This document shows, piece after piece, positions 39,559-48,323 of a stretch of DNA of 64,000 nucleotides. Positions within the stretch are counted from its first letter, which is position 1; each line of letters begins with the position of its first letter. The notes under the pieces are model-generated. The model had not been told where the DNA came from. It saw nothing but the letters and a program-made list of their open reading frames with translations, and did not search any database. A program made the position numbers and the translations under genes. Origin of the DNA: G965262015 sp965262015 (GTDB lineage Bacteria > Spirochaetota > Leptospiria > Turneriellales > CBDBES01); NCBI GenBank assembly GCA_965262015.1, contig OZ253494.1, forward strand, positions 496,001 through 560,000, written 5' to 3'.

Positions 39559-40533
39559 TTATTTTGTAAAATGAGAAAACTCATACTGATACATTTTCTC
39601 TACATTAATTTTCTTCTTGCGGATTAAATATTCTACTGAAACATTTTCTATAGAGAACACTCGATCATGTACCTTACCAATACAAGATACACTAGAAGAT
39701 AAATCTAATCCTTGTTTAGCAATAAATAAAATCGCTAGATCCTCACCTCCATAAAGGCCATAACGTATTTTTTGCTTTATATCTAATAAGGATACTTCTT
39801 TAAAATAAGGTAGATCGTCTAAAAAAACGTGAAACGAACATAGGTTTTGTTGTGATAATATTAAAAGACTTTTATATAAGCTATCCGACAAATCTATACT
39901 CGCTTTTGCTGCATAGGCGGTCAGTACTTTAGGTGCATTCACATAAGCACATGGTCTAGTATATTTTTTTTTAGCCTGTCCATTAATAGGTCTATTTGAT
40001 AAAAGATGCTCTAAAGCGTAAGCACTACCTCCCACATCACCTAATAAATATAGACAATCACCTTTGTCAATTTTTGGATTTTTTCTAGGAATAAAATCAC
40101 TAACTGAACCCAGTACAGTAAGGGAAAAGGCATTTGTATTGGATATCGTTGTATCACCACCTAATAAAGTAATATTATAATCACTAAGTTGGCTACCCAA
40201 CATCTTAGCAAATTCTATAATAGAATGCTCATTGCTGGAAAAGTTTTTATCTAGATATAAATTCAAAGTAGCATACCTAGGTATACCTCCTTTGGCAAAA
40301 ATATCTGAGATATTTACTTGTATTAGTTTAAACGCCACGTCACTAGCGCTACACCATAACCATGAGAAATGTACATCCTCAACAATCTGATCCGTGCTAA
40401 TTAAATATAAACCTGAACTAGACAAATCAAGCAAGGCTGTATCATCATGCATATAGGATGTATATTGCTGGCGATTATTTATATGTTGGTTAGCATATAA
40501 AATGATGGTGGCAATAATTGCTTCTTCGGTCAT
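39559..40533 (-). CDS. thiL: Thiamine-monophosphate kinase
   Basis: A 324-residue enzyme of the AIR-synthase/PurM fold that phosphorylates thiamine monophosphate to thiamine diphosphate with ATP. The motifs occur in order: MHDDTALL, YLISTDQIVEDVHFSW, KLIQVNISDIFAKGGIPRYA, LLGGDTTIS, DCLYLLGDVGGSAYALEHL, KASIDLSDSL and YGGEDLAILF. The acidic residues in these loops bind Mg2+ and phosphates. The length is normal. ATG start 14 nt after the AtpI/AtpZ-like gene; last of a minus-strand run. No other thiamine gene is present, so it may serve salvage of imported or recycled thiamine phosphate. Confidence 0.9.
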   Translation of the reverse strand: MTEEAIIATIILYANQHINNRQQYTSYMHDDTALLDLSSSGLYLISTDQIVEDVHFSWLWCSASDVAFKLIQVNISDIFAKGGIPRYATLNLYLDKNFSSNEHSIIEFAKMLGSQLSDYNITLLGGDTTISNTNAFSLTVLGSVSDFIPRKNPKIDKGDCLYLLGDVGGSAYALEHLLSNRPINGQAKKKYTRPCAYVNAPKVLTAYAAKASIDLSDSLYKSLLILSQQNLCSFHVFLDDLPYFKEVSLLDIKQKIRYGLYGGEDLAILFIAKQGLDLSSSVSCIGKVHDRVFSIENVSVEYLIRKKKINVEKMYQYEFSHFTK

Positions 40534-40547
40534 ATTAGAAGGAGCTA

Positions 40548-40751
40548 TTATCTATTTTGTGAATTTTTTGCATGTTTATTCATAAAATGCAATAAACGAT
40601 ATAAAGACATGGAAAATCCAAATACAATGCCAATAAGAAAAAATAGAGGTTGGCTAGAAAAAAACTTATCTATTTGATAACCAAAATATACACTAAAGAA
40701 ATTCATTAAAGCAAACTCAAGCCCAATTTGCATACCTACTAAGATATTCAT
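40548..40751 (-). CDS. AtpI/AtpZ-like small membrane protein
   Basis: A 67-residue protein with two hydrophobic helices (MQIGLEFALMNFFSVYFGYQ; LFFLIGIVFGFSMSLYRLLH) joined by a short loop IDKFFSSQP. This pattern (two helices, G-x-x-x-D after helix 1, G-x-x-x-G in helix 2) matches the AtpZ/AtpI family that is usually encoded with F-type ATPase genes and implicated in rotor assembly or Mg2+/Ca2+ handling. No atp gene is next to it here, so the assignment rests on topology and motif only. Confidence 0.6.
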   Translation of the reverse strand: MNILVGMQIGLEFALMNFFSVYFGYQIDKFFSSQPLFFLIGIVFGFSMSLYRLLHFMNKHAKNSQNR

Positions 40752-40832
40752 ATTAAGAGCTTAAATTTATATGTAAAATAATAGAACACACAAATAAACA
40801 ATATGTTACTTGATACATATATGAATAATAGA

Positions 40833-41609
40833 CTATTTTTTCTTGTCCCAATCGACAAGGCTCTCTAGACGAAAATCACGAATGATTGACTGACTCGCTT
40901 CTATCGTATTAGATAAAAGAGTTGTTATTGGAATAATGTTGTCGTCAGTAGAAGCTACTTTTGGATCACTATGCTGTACAATAATATTTTTGTTTAGAGA
41001 TGGATCTTTTTTACATTCTTCCAGTGAACTAGCACAGAAAAAACTTAATTGGTTTAGTATGTTAGCCATGGTTTGCATAAGAGACTGTTCCATATTTTTT
41101 TTCTTTTGTATACCATATTGTGTTGTCTCTTGCACATATTTTAGTAAAAAAGGGGATAGTGGTTTATTAGTATGATAATAAAACCTACTTAATTCAAAAA
41201 TAAGATTCTTAATCTCGGGGTGATATCCCCTAAAGTTTTCTAAGGTTAGACAAAATTCTTCATAGAAACTAGATACTGCACCCACCAAATGACGTAAATC
41301 AAAGCTAGCTGGTAAATAAAAATTAGCATCTGGGTATTTTTCTATCTTACTACGATGCTTCGCTAGAATAGCGTCTATATTACCTTGGAATGCTTCTTCA
41401 CTCTTTTTCTTATTTTGGTGTTTGTTTAATAGACCTTTAGTATGCTCTAGAAATTCCATCTCTTCCTTAATAAAATTTTTCACATCACCCTTAGCAGATA
41501 AATGGTGTAAAATTCTTTTATCTAGGGCAACTAAATCAAAAAACTTACTACCATACTCATCAATTACATTATGGTATTCTTTTCTAAGTTGATCATAATA
41601 GCTCTCCAT
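40833..41609 (-). CDS. Hypothetical helical protein, 258 residues
   Basis: I do not recognise a family. The sequence is predominantly alpha-helical and charged, with no signal or membrane segment and a central FYLPASFDLRHLVGAVSSFY motif. The N-terminal ~90 residues (EFLEHTKGLLNKHQNKKKSE) could form a helical hairpin. It starts with ATG 18 nt after the M50B-like protease gene, which supports co-expression with the two membrane proteases, and is followed 81 nt later by the AtpI/AtpZ-like gene. Confidence 0.6.
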   Translation of the reverse strand: MESYYDQLRKEYHNVIDEYGSKFFDLVALDKRILHHLSAKGDVKNFIKEEMEFLEHTKGLLNKHQNKKKSEEAFQGNIDAILAKHRSKIEKYPDANFYLPASFDLRHLVGAVSSFYEEFCLTLENFRGYHPEIKNLIFELSRFYYHTNKPLSPFLLKYVQETTQYGIQKKKNMEQSLMQTMANILNQLSFFCASSLEECKKDPSLNKNIIVQHSDPKVASTDDNIIPITTLLSNTIEASQSIIRDFRLESLVDWDKKK

Positions 41610-41627
41610 ATAAAAAGTTGTATCTCC

Positions 41628-42392
41628 TTAAGGGTATGACTGAGGTATGGGATTAGGTACAGGTGCTTGTGCAACTGGCAAATTTGTATTTTTCTGTGTA
41701 CTAGACAAAATAAAATCTGGATCTCTCAGTAAATAAATATGCATAGTAATAAAAATCCATACTGATAAAAGCACAATTAATAGGGCAATACTATAAGCTA
41801 ATAAATGGTTTAACCAGACTGCATGTTGTCCTTGAATATAATAGTTGGCTATTTTACCCGCATCTGAATCAGCTATATTTATAAAATCAGTTAGATCAAA
41901 TAAAGAATATAAAGTTGTGATACTACCTATAACATATAATAAATAACGATTTATTGTTTTATAGCTCATAGCTGTTACAATAAAAAGTAGTGCCCACGCA
42001 AAAGACAAGAAAAATAACATTGTATCCATAGATCTACTAAAATTTAGAACAAATAAAGTAATTATAATGCCTATAAATATAGAAAAATACGTATGCGTGT
42101 GGAGTCTAGAGGAAAAATACAGCATGCAACTACCCCATACAATATTTCCCAGATAGCCTGCTGAAGCAATAAGCAAAAATATACCGCCTTGGCTAATAGT
42201 ATAGCCCGATTCATTCCATGAAATAACTATAGAGCTTACCCTGCCACCCGTAAGATAAGTAACGATTGCATGAGATATTTCGTGTAATAATACAGAAAAC
42301 AATTTAAATGGTAACAAATAAGACAGGTCCCAAAAAATAATTAGAAGGCTATACAAAATTAGAATAGCGATTAATTTAACATAAAGCGACAC
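41628..42392 (-). CDS. M50B-like membrane metalloprotease
   Basis: A 254-residue polytopic membrane protein. The zinc-binding HExxH is present as LLHEISHAIVTYLTGG, followed by a Gly-rich YTISQGGIFLLIASAGYLGN segment, the arrangement of the peptidase M50B-like family (distant from site-2 protease RseP). A later RSMDTMLFF segment contains an Asp in the region where M50B proteins place the third ligand, though the assignment is not certain. GTG start; no nearer Met. It lies 65 nt downstream of the rhomboid gene, so two intramembrane proteases are probably made together. Confidence 0.75.
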   Translation of the reverse strand: MSLYVKLIAILILYSLLIIFWDLSYLLPFKLFSVLLHEISHAIVTYLTGGRVSSIVISWNESGYTISQGGIFLLIASAGYLGNIVWGSCMLYFSSRLHTHTYFSIFIGIIITLFVLNFSRSMDTMLFFLSFAWALLFIVTAMSYKTINRYLLYVIGSITTLYSLFDLTDFINIADSDAGKIANYYIQGQHAVWLNHLLAYSIALLIVLLSVWIFITMHIYLLRDPDFILSSTQKNTNLPVAQAPVPNPIPQSYP

Positions 42393-42457
42393 AGAATATT
42401 TTCGGATCGATACATGGCTATACTAAACCATACTAGATAAGAAGATAAGTCAATTAT

Positions 42458-43288
42458 CTAAGAAAAATTGTCTGGTTGATCAGCCTGTAAGCGTTTAGAA
42501 ACATGCAGTAAAAACTTTTTTTCGCTATCAGAAAGACTGTGTAAACCTTCTCGATGAATTTTTTCTAATAAAATATCTGTTTCTTCCTCAATAGAACGAT
42601 TACTTGTTCCATACTTCAAGTTGGAAGTAATTCGTACCTTTTTAACTCTATTTTTAATGGTACCCATTGTATCTAAACCAATACGAGATGCATTGTAATA
42701 AGTCTGGGTATTTTCCATAAGTAAATACAGATAACCGGTTACAATACCACCGAAATGACCAACATGGCTAATATTACTACTATTTTGTAGAAGAAAAATG
42801 AAAGACACTCCTCCTATCAGTAGCATGAGATATTTCATTTTAACAGGAATAACAAACCACAAAAGAACTTCACGGTTAGGCCATAGAACCGCATATGCCA
42901 ACATTAAACCAAAAATAGAACCTGAGGCACCCACAGTAGGTATGTCCAAACGATGCCCCAGTATTATAGGTACAAGAAAAATAAATAAACCTGCACCAAC
43001 ACCACAAACTAAATAATACCGGAGAAATCTTTTAGAACCCCACTTCTTCTCGATCTCTTGGCCAAACATCCACAATGCAAACATGTTAAAGAATAAATGA
43101 ATTAAACCACCGTGAAAAAATTGGTAAGTAAATAAGAGCCACAAACTACCACTAAGTACTTTTTCTGGTACCAAGCCTAACACGGATATCATGTTTGGTA
43201 CAAATAGCTGTAATAAAGATATAGCCACATGAACAACAATAAGCTTCTTAACGCATGGGGGGCAATCAAAACTACCTAATTTATACAT
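42458..43288 (-). CDS. Rhomboid-family intramembrane serine protease
   Basis: A 276-residue protein with about six membrane helices. The catalytic serine motif is GASGS (S122) and the partner histidine is in HVGHFGG (H178); the N-terminal FFHGGLIHLFFNMFALWMFG segment carries the conserved H-x-x-x-N oxyanion helix. These features make an active rhomboid likely. It ends with an ~80-residue soluble tail (EEETDILLEKIHREG). I take ATG 43288; a TTG lies one codon upstream. It is first of the run ending with thiL, and divergent from the STAS gene across a strong palindrome (43321-43346). Confidence 0.9.
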   Translation of the reverse strand: MYKLGSFDCPPCVKKLIVVHVAISLLQLFVPNMISVLGLVPEKVLSGSLWLLFTYQFFHGGLIHLFFNMFALWMFGQEIEKKWGSKRFLRYYLVCGVGAGLFIFLVPIILGHRLDIPTVGASGSIFGLMLAYAVLWPNREVLLWFVIPVKMKYLMLLIGGVSFIFLLQNSSNISHVGHFGGIVTGYLYLLMENTQTYYNASRIGLDTMGTIKNRVKKVRITSNLKYGTSNRSIEEETDILLEKIHREGLHSLSDSEKKFLLHVSKRLQADQPDNFS

Positions 43289-43320
43289 CAATGTAACGTC
43301 CCAGTATTCTTTTCAAAACA

Positions 43321-43346
43321 CTATATATAATCAAGATTATATATAG
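43321..43346. promoter_or_regulatory. Perfect 12-bp inverted repeat in divergent promoter region
   Basis: Arms CTATATATAATC and GATTATATATAG with a 2-nt spacer. It contains TATAAT on both strands (43326-43331 and the mirror 43336-43341), so it could be an operator that overlaps back-to-back -10 elements of the rhomboid operon and the STAS gene. No convincing -35 is seen at 17 nt on either side. Confidence 0.55.
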
Positions 43347-43410
43347 GAAACCTGAGAAGGGAAGTTTAAAATTAAGAACATTTTGTTGTCAATGAGAAAA
43401 AAGAGTACAC

Positions 43411-43806
43411 TTGTATGTCCATACTAATTTAATACCCCTACTTACGATTGATATTCAAGATATGTTAGACCTACATATGCACAATGAGGAAACGTACCTA
43501 CTCTTAGAACTCAGTGGTATTTTAGATTCTTCTTCTACGCGTGACCTAGACACGTGGTTCCAAAGGCAATACCATAATCCACCCTTCACATATTTAATGG
43601 ATCTATCTAAAGTTACTTATATTTCATCTATAGGAATATCAATTCTGTTGAATATAAATAAACAACTAAAACTTAAAAGAGGTAAGCTCATTTTGTTTGG
43701 CTTAAATAAGGAAGTAAAACTGCTACTCTATCTACTCCATCTAAATCAGCAAATTAACATCACTGAAACCATAGAAGACAGCCAAAAATTTATAGAGTTT
43801 CCGTAA
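43411..43806 (+). CDS. STAS-domain protein (anti-sigma factor antagonist-like)
   Basis: A 131-residue protein from a TTG at 43411; ATG 43461 (MLDLHMHNEETYLLLELSG) still gives a complete STAS domain and may be the true start. The core YLMDLSKVTYISSIGISIL matches the SpoIIAA-type loop where a Ser is the phosphorylation site (SSIG). KLKRGKLILFGLNKEVKLLL follows as the usual second half. Such proteins bind kinase/anti-sigma partners in a partner-switching system. No kinase or sigma factor is adjacent. It faces the rhomboid operon across a palindromic region. Confidence 0.82.
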   Translation: MYVHTNLIPLLTIDIQDMLDLHMHNEETYLLLELSGILDSSSTRDLDTWFQRQYHNPPFTYLMDLSKVTYISSIGISILLNINKQLKLKRGKLILFGLNKEVKLLLYLLHLNQQINITETIEDSQKFIEFP

Positions 43807-43815
43807 CAACGACAA

Positions 43816-44115
43816 TCAGCGACCAGAATTATAGTCTTTTTCACTAATAACATTAATATTTTTCTTAAGAGACCACTGACGAAAAGGCTCCAAAGCTTTT
43901 ACCGTACTATCCGAAACAAAGTAAAGCTTATTCATATAATATACCAAAATACCATGATAATCACTATGCTTTCCATGAAAATCAATTTTGCCTACTTCTT
44001 TTACAGCCATCCAATTATCACATGTTTTTAAAACAGGTATTTGATACAGATACAACTCTCGAATCAAATTTTGCTCTAAAGAACGTCCTACTACTGTATC
44101 CCAACTTAAAGCCAT
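43816..44115 (-). CDS. Small protein, possible RecU/PD-(D/E)xK-like fragment
   Basis: A 99-residue protein, ATG start, convergent with the STAS gene (9-nt gap). GRSLEQNLIRELYLYQIPVL at the N-terminus followed by KIDFHGKHSDYHGILVYY loosely recalls the N-terminal helix and D-Y-x-G-x-Y strand of RecU-type Holliday-junction resolvases, but the E-x-K catalytic pair is not seen (FVSDST at its expected place). It may be an inactive or unrelated nuclease-fold protein. Function unassigned. Confidence 0.5.
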   Translation of the reverse strand: MALSWDTVVGRSLEQNLIRELYLYQIPVLKTCDNWMAVKEVGKIDFHGKHSDYHGILVYYMNKLYFVSDSTVKALEPFRQWSLKKNINVISEKDYNSGR

Positions 44116-44512
44116 ACTTTATATCACCATATTAAGGAAATTCGGCAGATACCGTACCACACTCAAACCAGTCAAGAGAAAATAATCAAACTCCTATGAA
44201 ACCCATTAGAGAGTCAGTATCAGCTCTGGACAGAATAGACTTGTAGCCATTCCCCTTCGCAAGGACAGCCTACACATATTATTGATCATAGTACAAGATC
44301 TTAATATATTTTTTCATTTTAATGTCTGATAATCTATCTTTTTGTCAAAATATTTTTAGTTATTTGATAGTATTCTAAACCTATCGCTTTTGCCATAGTA
44401 AACATGGATTGCATACATATACAGGAGCCTTTATTCTTCTTTGTATTAGTTTCACTATTTGGTTTTTTACAAAATAACGTAATAGGTTAGCTTTTCTTAA
44501 AAAATATACTTT
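44116..44512. other. Intergenic debris between small gene and NHL array
   Basis: About 400 bp without an intact gene. Only the IS66-like remnant described at 44340-44445 is interpretable. Confidence 0.5.
44340..44445 (-). pseudogene. Possible decayed IS66-type transposase C-terminus
   Basis: The minus strand reads CMQSMFTMAKAIGLEYYQI then TKNILTKR and stop, which resembles the C-terminal tail of IS66 transposases (Y-S-L-I-E-T-A-K-x-N-G-L-x-P-x-x-Y-L-x-x-x-L). No start or upstream domain remains. Suggestive only. Confidence 0.3.
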
Positions 44513-45204
44513 TTAATACATTTGTTGTGTGCAACCACAAACCCACCACGCCATAAGGGAGACTAAATTGTGCCCATTCTTACATGAGCTATCGGTACCA
44601 TAACATGACATACCTCCCCTCATATTACCTCCCGCCAACGTGGTAACCTCATCGCTATACGTTATTCTACGGATAAGAGTACTACTATTCCATGACATAT
44701 ATACAAACCACTTATTACCAAGGCTAATCACACAAAACCAATCTCAAAACGTTAATATCTTCAATCAAGAAAAAGAAACCAAGCACCCTCGCTCCATGTG
44801 TAAGGAAAAGACGATGGCTTGAGATAATCAAGCCAAAAATCCCACTGCGGCGGATACGATGATTATTTCTATCTGCCACATAGACATTGCCCACACTACC
44901 AACCACTACACCACTAGGAGACTTAAATTGTGTCTTTGTACCTGTGTCATCCTTGCATAGATTAATAAGAGAAGAACATGATAGCATACTTCCCAATACC
45001 ATCACTCGCCAACGTGGTAACCATAACCACTGCACAGGTTTCATCATTTTTTAATGTATAATACTTATTACAAGAAACACACTTTTCTGTATTGGTGGTA
45101 GAAACCCTAATAATTGAGGCAATGCCATTAGGATAAATAGAATCAAATTGTCCAAAACCACCATTTAAGAGGGGTTCCAGCGACAGTAGAGGGAATACTT
45201 CCAC
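44513..45204 (-). pseudogene. Decayed sixth NHL-repeat lipoprotein gene
   Basis: Three overlapping frame segments carry NHL-family sequence: NTEKCVSCNKYYTLKNDETC (last cysteine module, first Cys lost), then FKSPSGVVVGSVGNVYVADR with NNHRIRR (one blade), then STLIRRITYSDEVTTLAGG (part of another). The frame changes between them and there is no signal peptide, Calx-beta-like domain or first propeller. It sits at the downstream edge of the array in the same orientation as the intact genes, so it is a 5'-truncated, frameshifted member. Confidence 0.8.
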
Positions 45205-45291
45205 ATTGAATACTCACCACCAATACACTGATCAATCAGTATTCTTTGAATACCTTTGTGAGGCAGAGCAAACAAATATACGAAATCACAA

Positions 45292-48276
45292 TTATTGTGG
45301 AATAGTTATCTTGCGGATACGATAGTTCAGAGTATCTGCCACATATACATTGCCCGCACTATCAACCGCTACTCCAGTAGGCCCATTAAATTGTGCTACA
45401 TTACCTGCACCATCCATAAACCCTCCTCCCGCAGTACCATCAGCCTTAATACCAGTACCTGCTAACGTGCTGACCACACCACCAGGCGTTATCCTACGAA
45501 TACGATAATTACCCTCATCTACCACATATATATTGCCCACACTATCAACCACTATACCATGAGGAGAATTAAATTGTGCTGAAGCACCTGTACCATCCAT
45601 AAACCCTCCTCCCGCAGTACCATCAGCCTTAATGCCAGTACCTGCGAACGTGCTAACCACACCTGTAGATGTTACCTTACGGATACGATGGTTCTCACTA
45701 TCTGCCACATATACATTGCCCGCACTATCAACCGCTACTCCATAAGGAAAATTAAATTTTGCCACATTACCCATGCCATTCGCAAAACCATTAATACCAG
45801 TACCCGCCAACGTGCTAACCTCAACCACACCCATAGAATTCGTGGTTATCTTACGGGTAAGATGGCCAAGATAATCTACCACATATACATGGTCCGCATC
45901 ATCAACTACCACACCATAAGGAAAATTAAATTTTGCTGAACTACCTATCCCATCTGCAGTTCCAATAGTACTACCTGCGAATGTACTAACCACCTTTGCA
46001 GGGGTTATTTTACGGATAAGATGGTTACTATTATCTGCCACATATACATTGCCCGCACTATCAACCGCTACTCCAGTAGGATAATTAAATTGTGCTGAAC
46101 TACCTATCCCATCTGCAGTTCCAATAGTACTACCTGCGAATGTACTAACCACCTTTGCAGGGGTTATTTTACGGATAAGATGGTTACTACTATCTGCCAC
46201 ATATACATTACCCGCACTATCAACCGCTACATCACTAGGAGACTTAAATTGTGCCAAAGTACCCACACCATCCATAGACCCAATAGTACCAGTACCTGCT
46301 AACGTATTAACAGAAACTACGGCACAGGTTGCATCATTTTTTAACGCATAATAACTATTACAAGAAATACACTTTTCTGTATTGGCGGTAAAGACCATCA
46401 CCATTGAGGCAACACCATTCGTACAAATAGGATCGAGCTCTTCTCTACAAAGCTCACCATCCAAACCAAAACCACTATCACAAGAAACACATTTTTCTGT
46501 ATTAGCAGTAAAAACCTTTGCTGTTGAGACAACACCATTCGTACAAATAGGATCGAGCTCTTCTCTACAAAGCTCGCCATCCAAACCAAAACCACTATCA
46601 CAAGAAACACATTTTTCTGTATTAGCAGTAAAAACCTTTGCTGTTGAGACAACACCATTCATACAAATAGGATCAAGTTCTTCTCTACAAAGCTCGCCAT
46701 CCAAACCAAAACCACTATCACAAGAAACACATTTTTCTGTATTAGCAGTAAAAACCTTTGCTGTTGAGACAACACCATTCATACAAATAGGATTAATGGT
46801 GGGAATTTCTGTGATTATCTTACGGATACGATAGTTACCATAATCTGCCACATATACAAACCCCACACTATCAACTGCTACACCATGAGGAAAATTAAAT
46901 TGTACCGAATTACCTGTACCATCCCTGCACGTGACACTAGTACCAGGACATAAAGTACCTGTAGTACCACCACCCGCCAACGTGCTAACCACGCCTGTAG
47001 ATGTTACCTTACGGATACGATGGTTCTGACTATCTGCCACATATACATTGCCTGAACTATCAACCGCTATACCTGTAGGTTGATCAAATCGTGCTATATC
47101 GCCCACACCATCTATAAAACCATTACTACCAGTACCCGCCAACGTACTAACCTCAACCACACCCATAGAATTTGCGGTTATCTTACGGATACGATGGTTA
47201 TTCTTATCTGTCACATATACATTGTCCGCACTATCAACCGCTACACCATAAGGAAAATTAAATTTTGCCACATTACCCATGCCATCCATAAACCCAGCAG
47301 TACCAGTACCTGCGAAGGTGCTAACCACGCCCATTGGTGTTACCTTACGGATACGGTGATTCTCACTATCTGCCACATATACAAACCCTGTACTATCAAC
47401 CGCTGCACCAGTAGGATTATTAAATCGTGCTGAACTACCTATGCCATCCCTGCACGTGACGGTAGTGCCAGTAGTGCCAGGACATGGAGTACCCGTAGTG
47501 CCACCACCTGTCAACGTACTAACTATACCCAATGACGTTATCTTACGGATAAGATGGTTATCCCAATCGGCCACATACACAAACCCTGCACTATCAACCG
47601 CTGCACCAGTAGGATAATTAAATCGTGCTGAACTACCGATGGTTGTAGTTACACCATCAGATTTTATCTTACGTATTATATGATTACCATCTGAGACATA
47701 AATTTCCCCTAAATGATTTATCACAATACCACGAGGACTATTAAATTGAGTTAGTGTACCAAGACCGTTATTACTACCGGGCGTACCATCCCCTGCAATG
47801 GTAATAACACAGGGTGGTGGTATATGCTTTAAGCTAAGTTGCAGGGTTTCCATGTTACCATCAAGATTTTCTATGCTTAATTGGATGGTTTTTATTTCAC
47901 AGCGTAATTGTTTTTTTACGGTTAGGCTGATATCTATCTGATTTGTTCCTGCTGGCATTTCAATGATATTTTTTACATGATGATTGGGATAGTTTGGTGT
48001 ATGTAAAACAAATGGTTTTGTTGCGAATGCGTAATCACGAGGTGCAAATGCTGTTCCACTCACAACAAACCTGACCCTTCTGGGATACTTTAAGATTTCA
48101 TTAGCCCTAATGCGTATTTTATGGGTACCTGTGTCTATTATAGTTGTTTCTGTGGCAAATCGAAAATAAGGTATAGAGGATTGCACAGGGGATGGGATAC
48201 TTGGTGGACCCGTACAAGAGAATAAAAGCAACCCAGCTATACAGGTAGCTAAGTAATAAGTATATGCATTAATCAT
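45292..48276 (-). CDS. NHL-repeat lipoprotein 1 (6 + 6 blades, 4 Cys modules)
   Basis: A 994-residue protein from ATG 48276 (MINAYTYYLATC). The upstream in-frame ATG at 48306 falls inside the promoter and is rejected; ATG 48285 remains possible. Lipobox L-F-S-C follows. Residues ~35-160 are a Calx-beta-like domain (VRFVVSGTAFAPRDYAF; TIQLSIENLDG). Six NHL repeats of the form FN-x-P-x-GVAVDS-x-x-x-VYVAD-x-x-NHRIRKI come next, then four C-x17-C-x2-C-x10/11-C modules, then six more NHL repeats ending RIRKITIPQ. NHL repeats form six-bladed propellers that bind protein, RNA or ligands; here the exported location favours an extracellular ligand. Blade 2 follows blade 1 after a shorter linker than in the paralogues. 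Confidence 0.88.
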   Translation of the reverse strand: MINAYTYYLATCIAGLLLFSCTGPPSIPSPVQSSIPYFRFATETTIIDTGTHKIRIRANEILKYPRRVRFVVSGTAFAPRDYAFATKPFVLHTPNYPNHHVKNIIEMPAGTNQIDISLTVKKQLRCEIKTIQLSIENLDGNMETLQLSLKHIPPPCVITIAGDGTPGSNNGLGTLTQFNSPRGIVINHLGEIYVSDGNHIIRKIKSDGVTTTIGSSARFNYPTGAAVDSAGFVYVADWDNHLIRKITSLGIVSTLTGGGTTGTPCPGTTGTTVTCRDGIGSSARFNNPTGAAVDSTGFVYVADSENHRIRKVTPMGVVSTFAGTGTAGFMDGMGNVAKFNFPYGVAVDSADNVYVTDKNNHRIRKITANSMGVVEVSTLAGTGSNGFIDGVGDIARFDQPTGIAVDSSGNVYVADSQNHRIRKVTSTGVVSTLAGGGTTGTLCPGTSVTCRDGTGNSVQFNFPHGVAVDSVGFVYVADYGNYRIRKIITEIPTINPICMNGVVSTAKVFTANTEKCVSCDSGFGLDGELCREELDPICMNGVVSTAKVFTANTEKCVSCDSGFGLDGELCREELDPICTNGVVSTAKVFTANTEKCVSCDSGFGLDGELCREELDPICTNGVASMVMVFTANTEKCISCNSYYALKNDATCAVVSVNTLAGTGTIGSMDGVGTLAQFKSPSDVAVDSAGNVYVADSSNHLIRKITPAKVVSTFAGSTIGTADGIGSSAQFNYPTGVAVDSAGNVYVADNSNHLIRKITPAKVVSTFAGSTIGTADGIGSSAKFNFPYGVVVDDADHVYVVDYLGHLTRKITTNSMGVVEVSTLAGTGINGFANGMGNVAKFNFPYGVAVDSAGNVYVADSENHRIRKVTSTGVVSTFAGTGIKADGTAGGGFMDGTGASAQFNSPHGIVVDSVGNIYVVDEGNYRIRRITPGGVVSTLAGTGIKADGTAGGGFMDGAGNVAQFNGPTGVAVDSAGNVYVADTLNYRIRKITIPQ

Positions 48277-48294
48277 ACGGACCATTACACGAAG

Positions 48295-48323
48295 ATTATA
48301 TAACATGTATTTTTATAAGTCAA
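48295..48323 (-). promoter_or_regulatory. Promoter of NHL gene 1
   Basis: -35 TTGACT (48318-48323 on the minus strand), 17-nt spacer, -10 TATAAT (48295-48300), an almost perfect sigma-70 promoter. The -10 is 19 nt from the start codon, so the leader would be only about a dozen nt. Confidence 0.85.

Noticed and set aside
48276..48306. Upstream ATG 48306 as the start of NHL gene 1
   Set aside because: It lies between the -35 and -10 of a near-consensus promoter, and paralogue 3 has no equivalent start.
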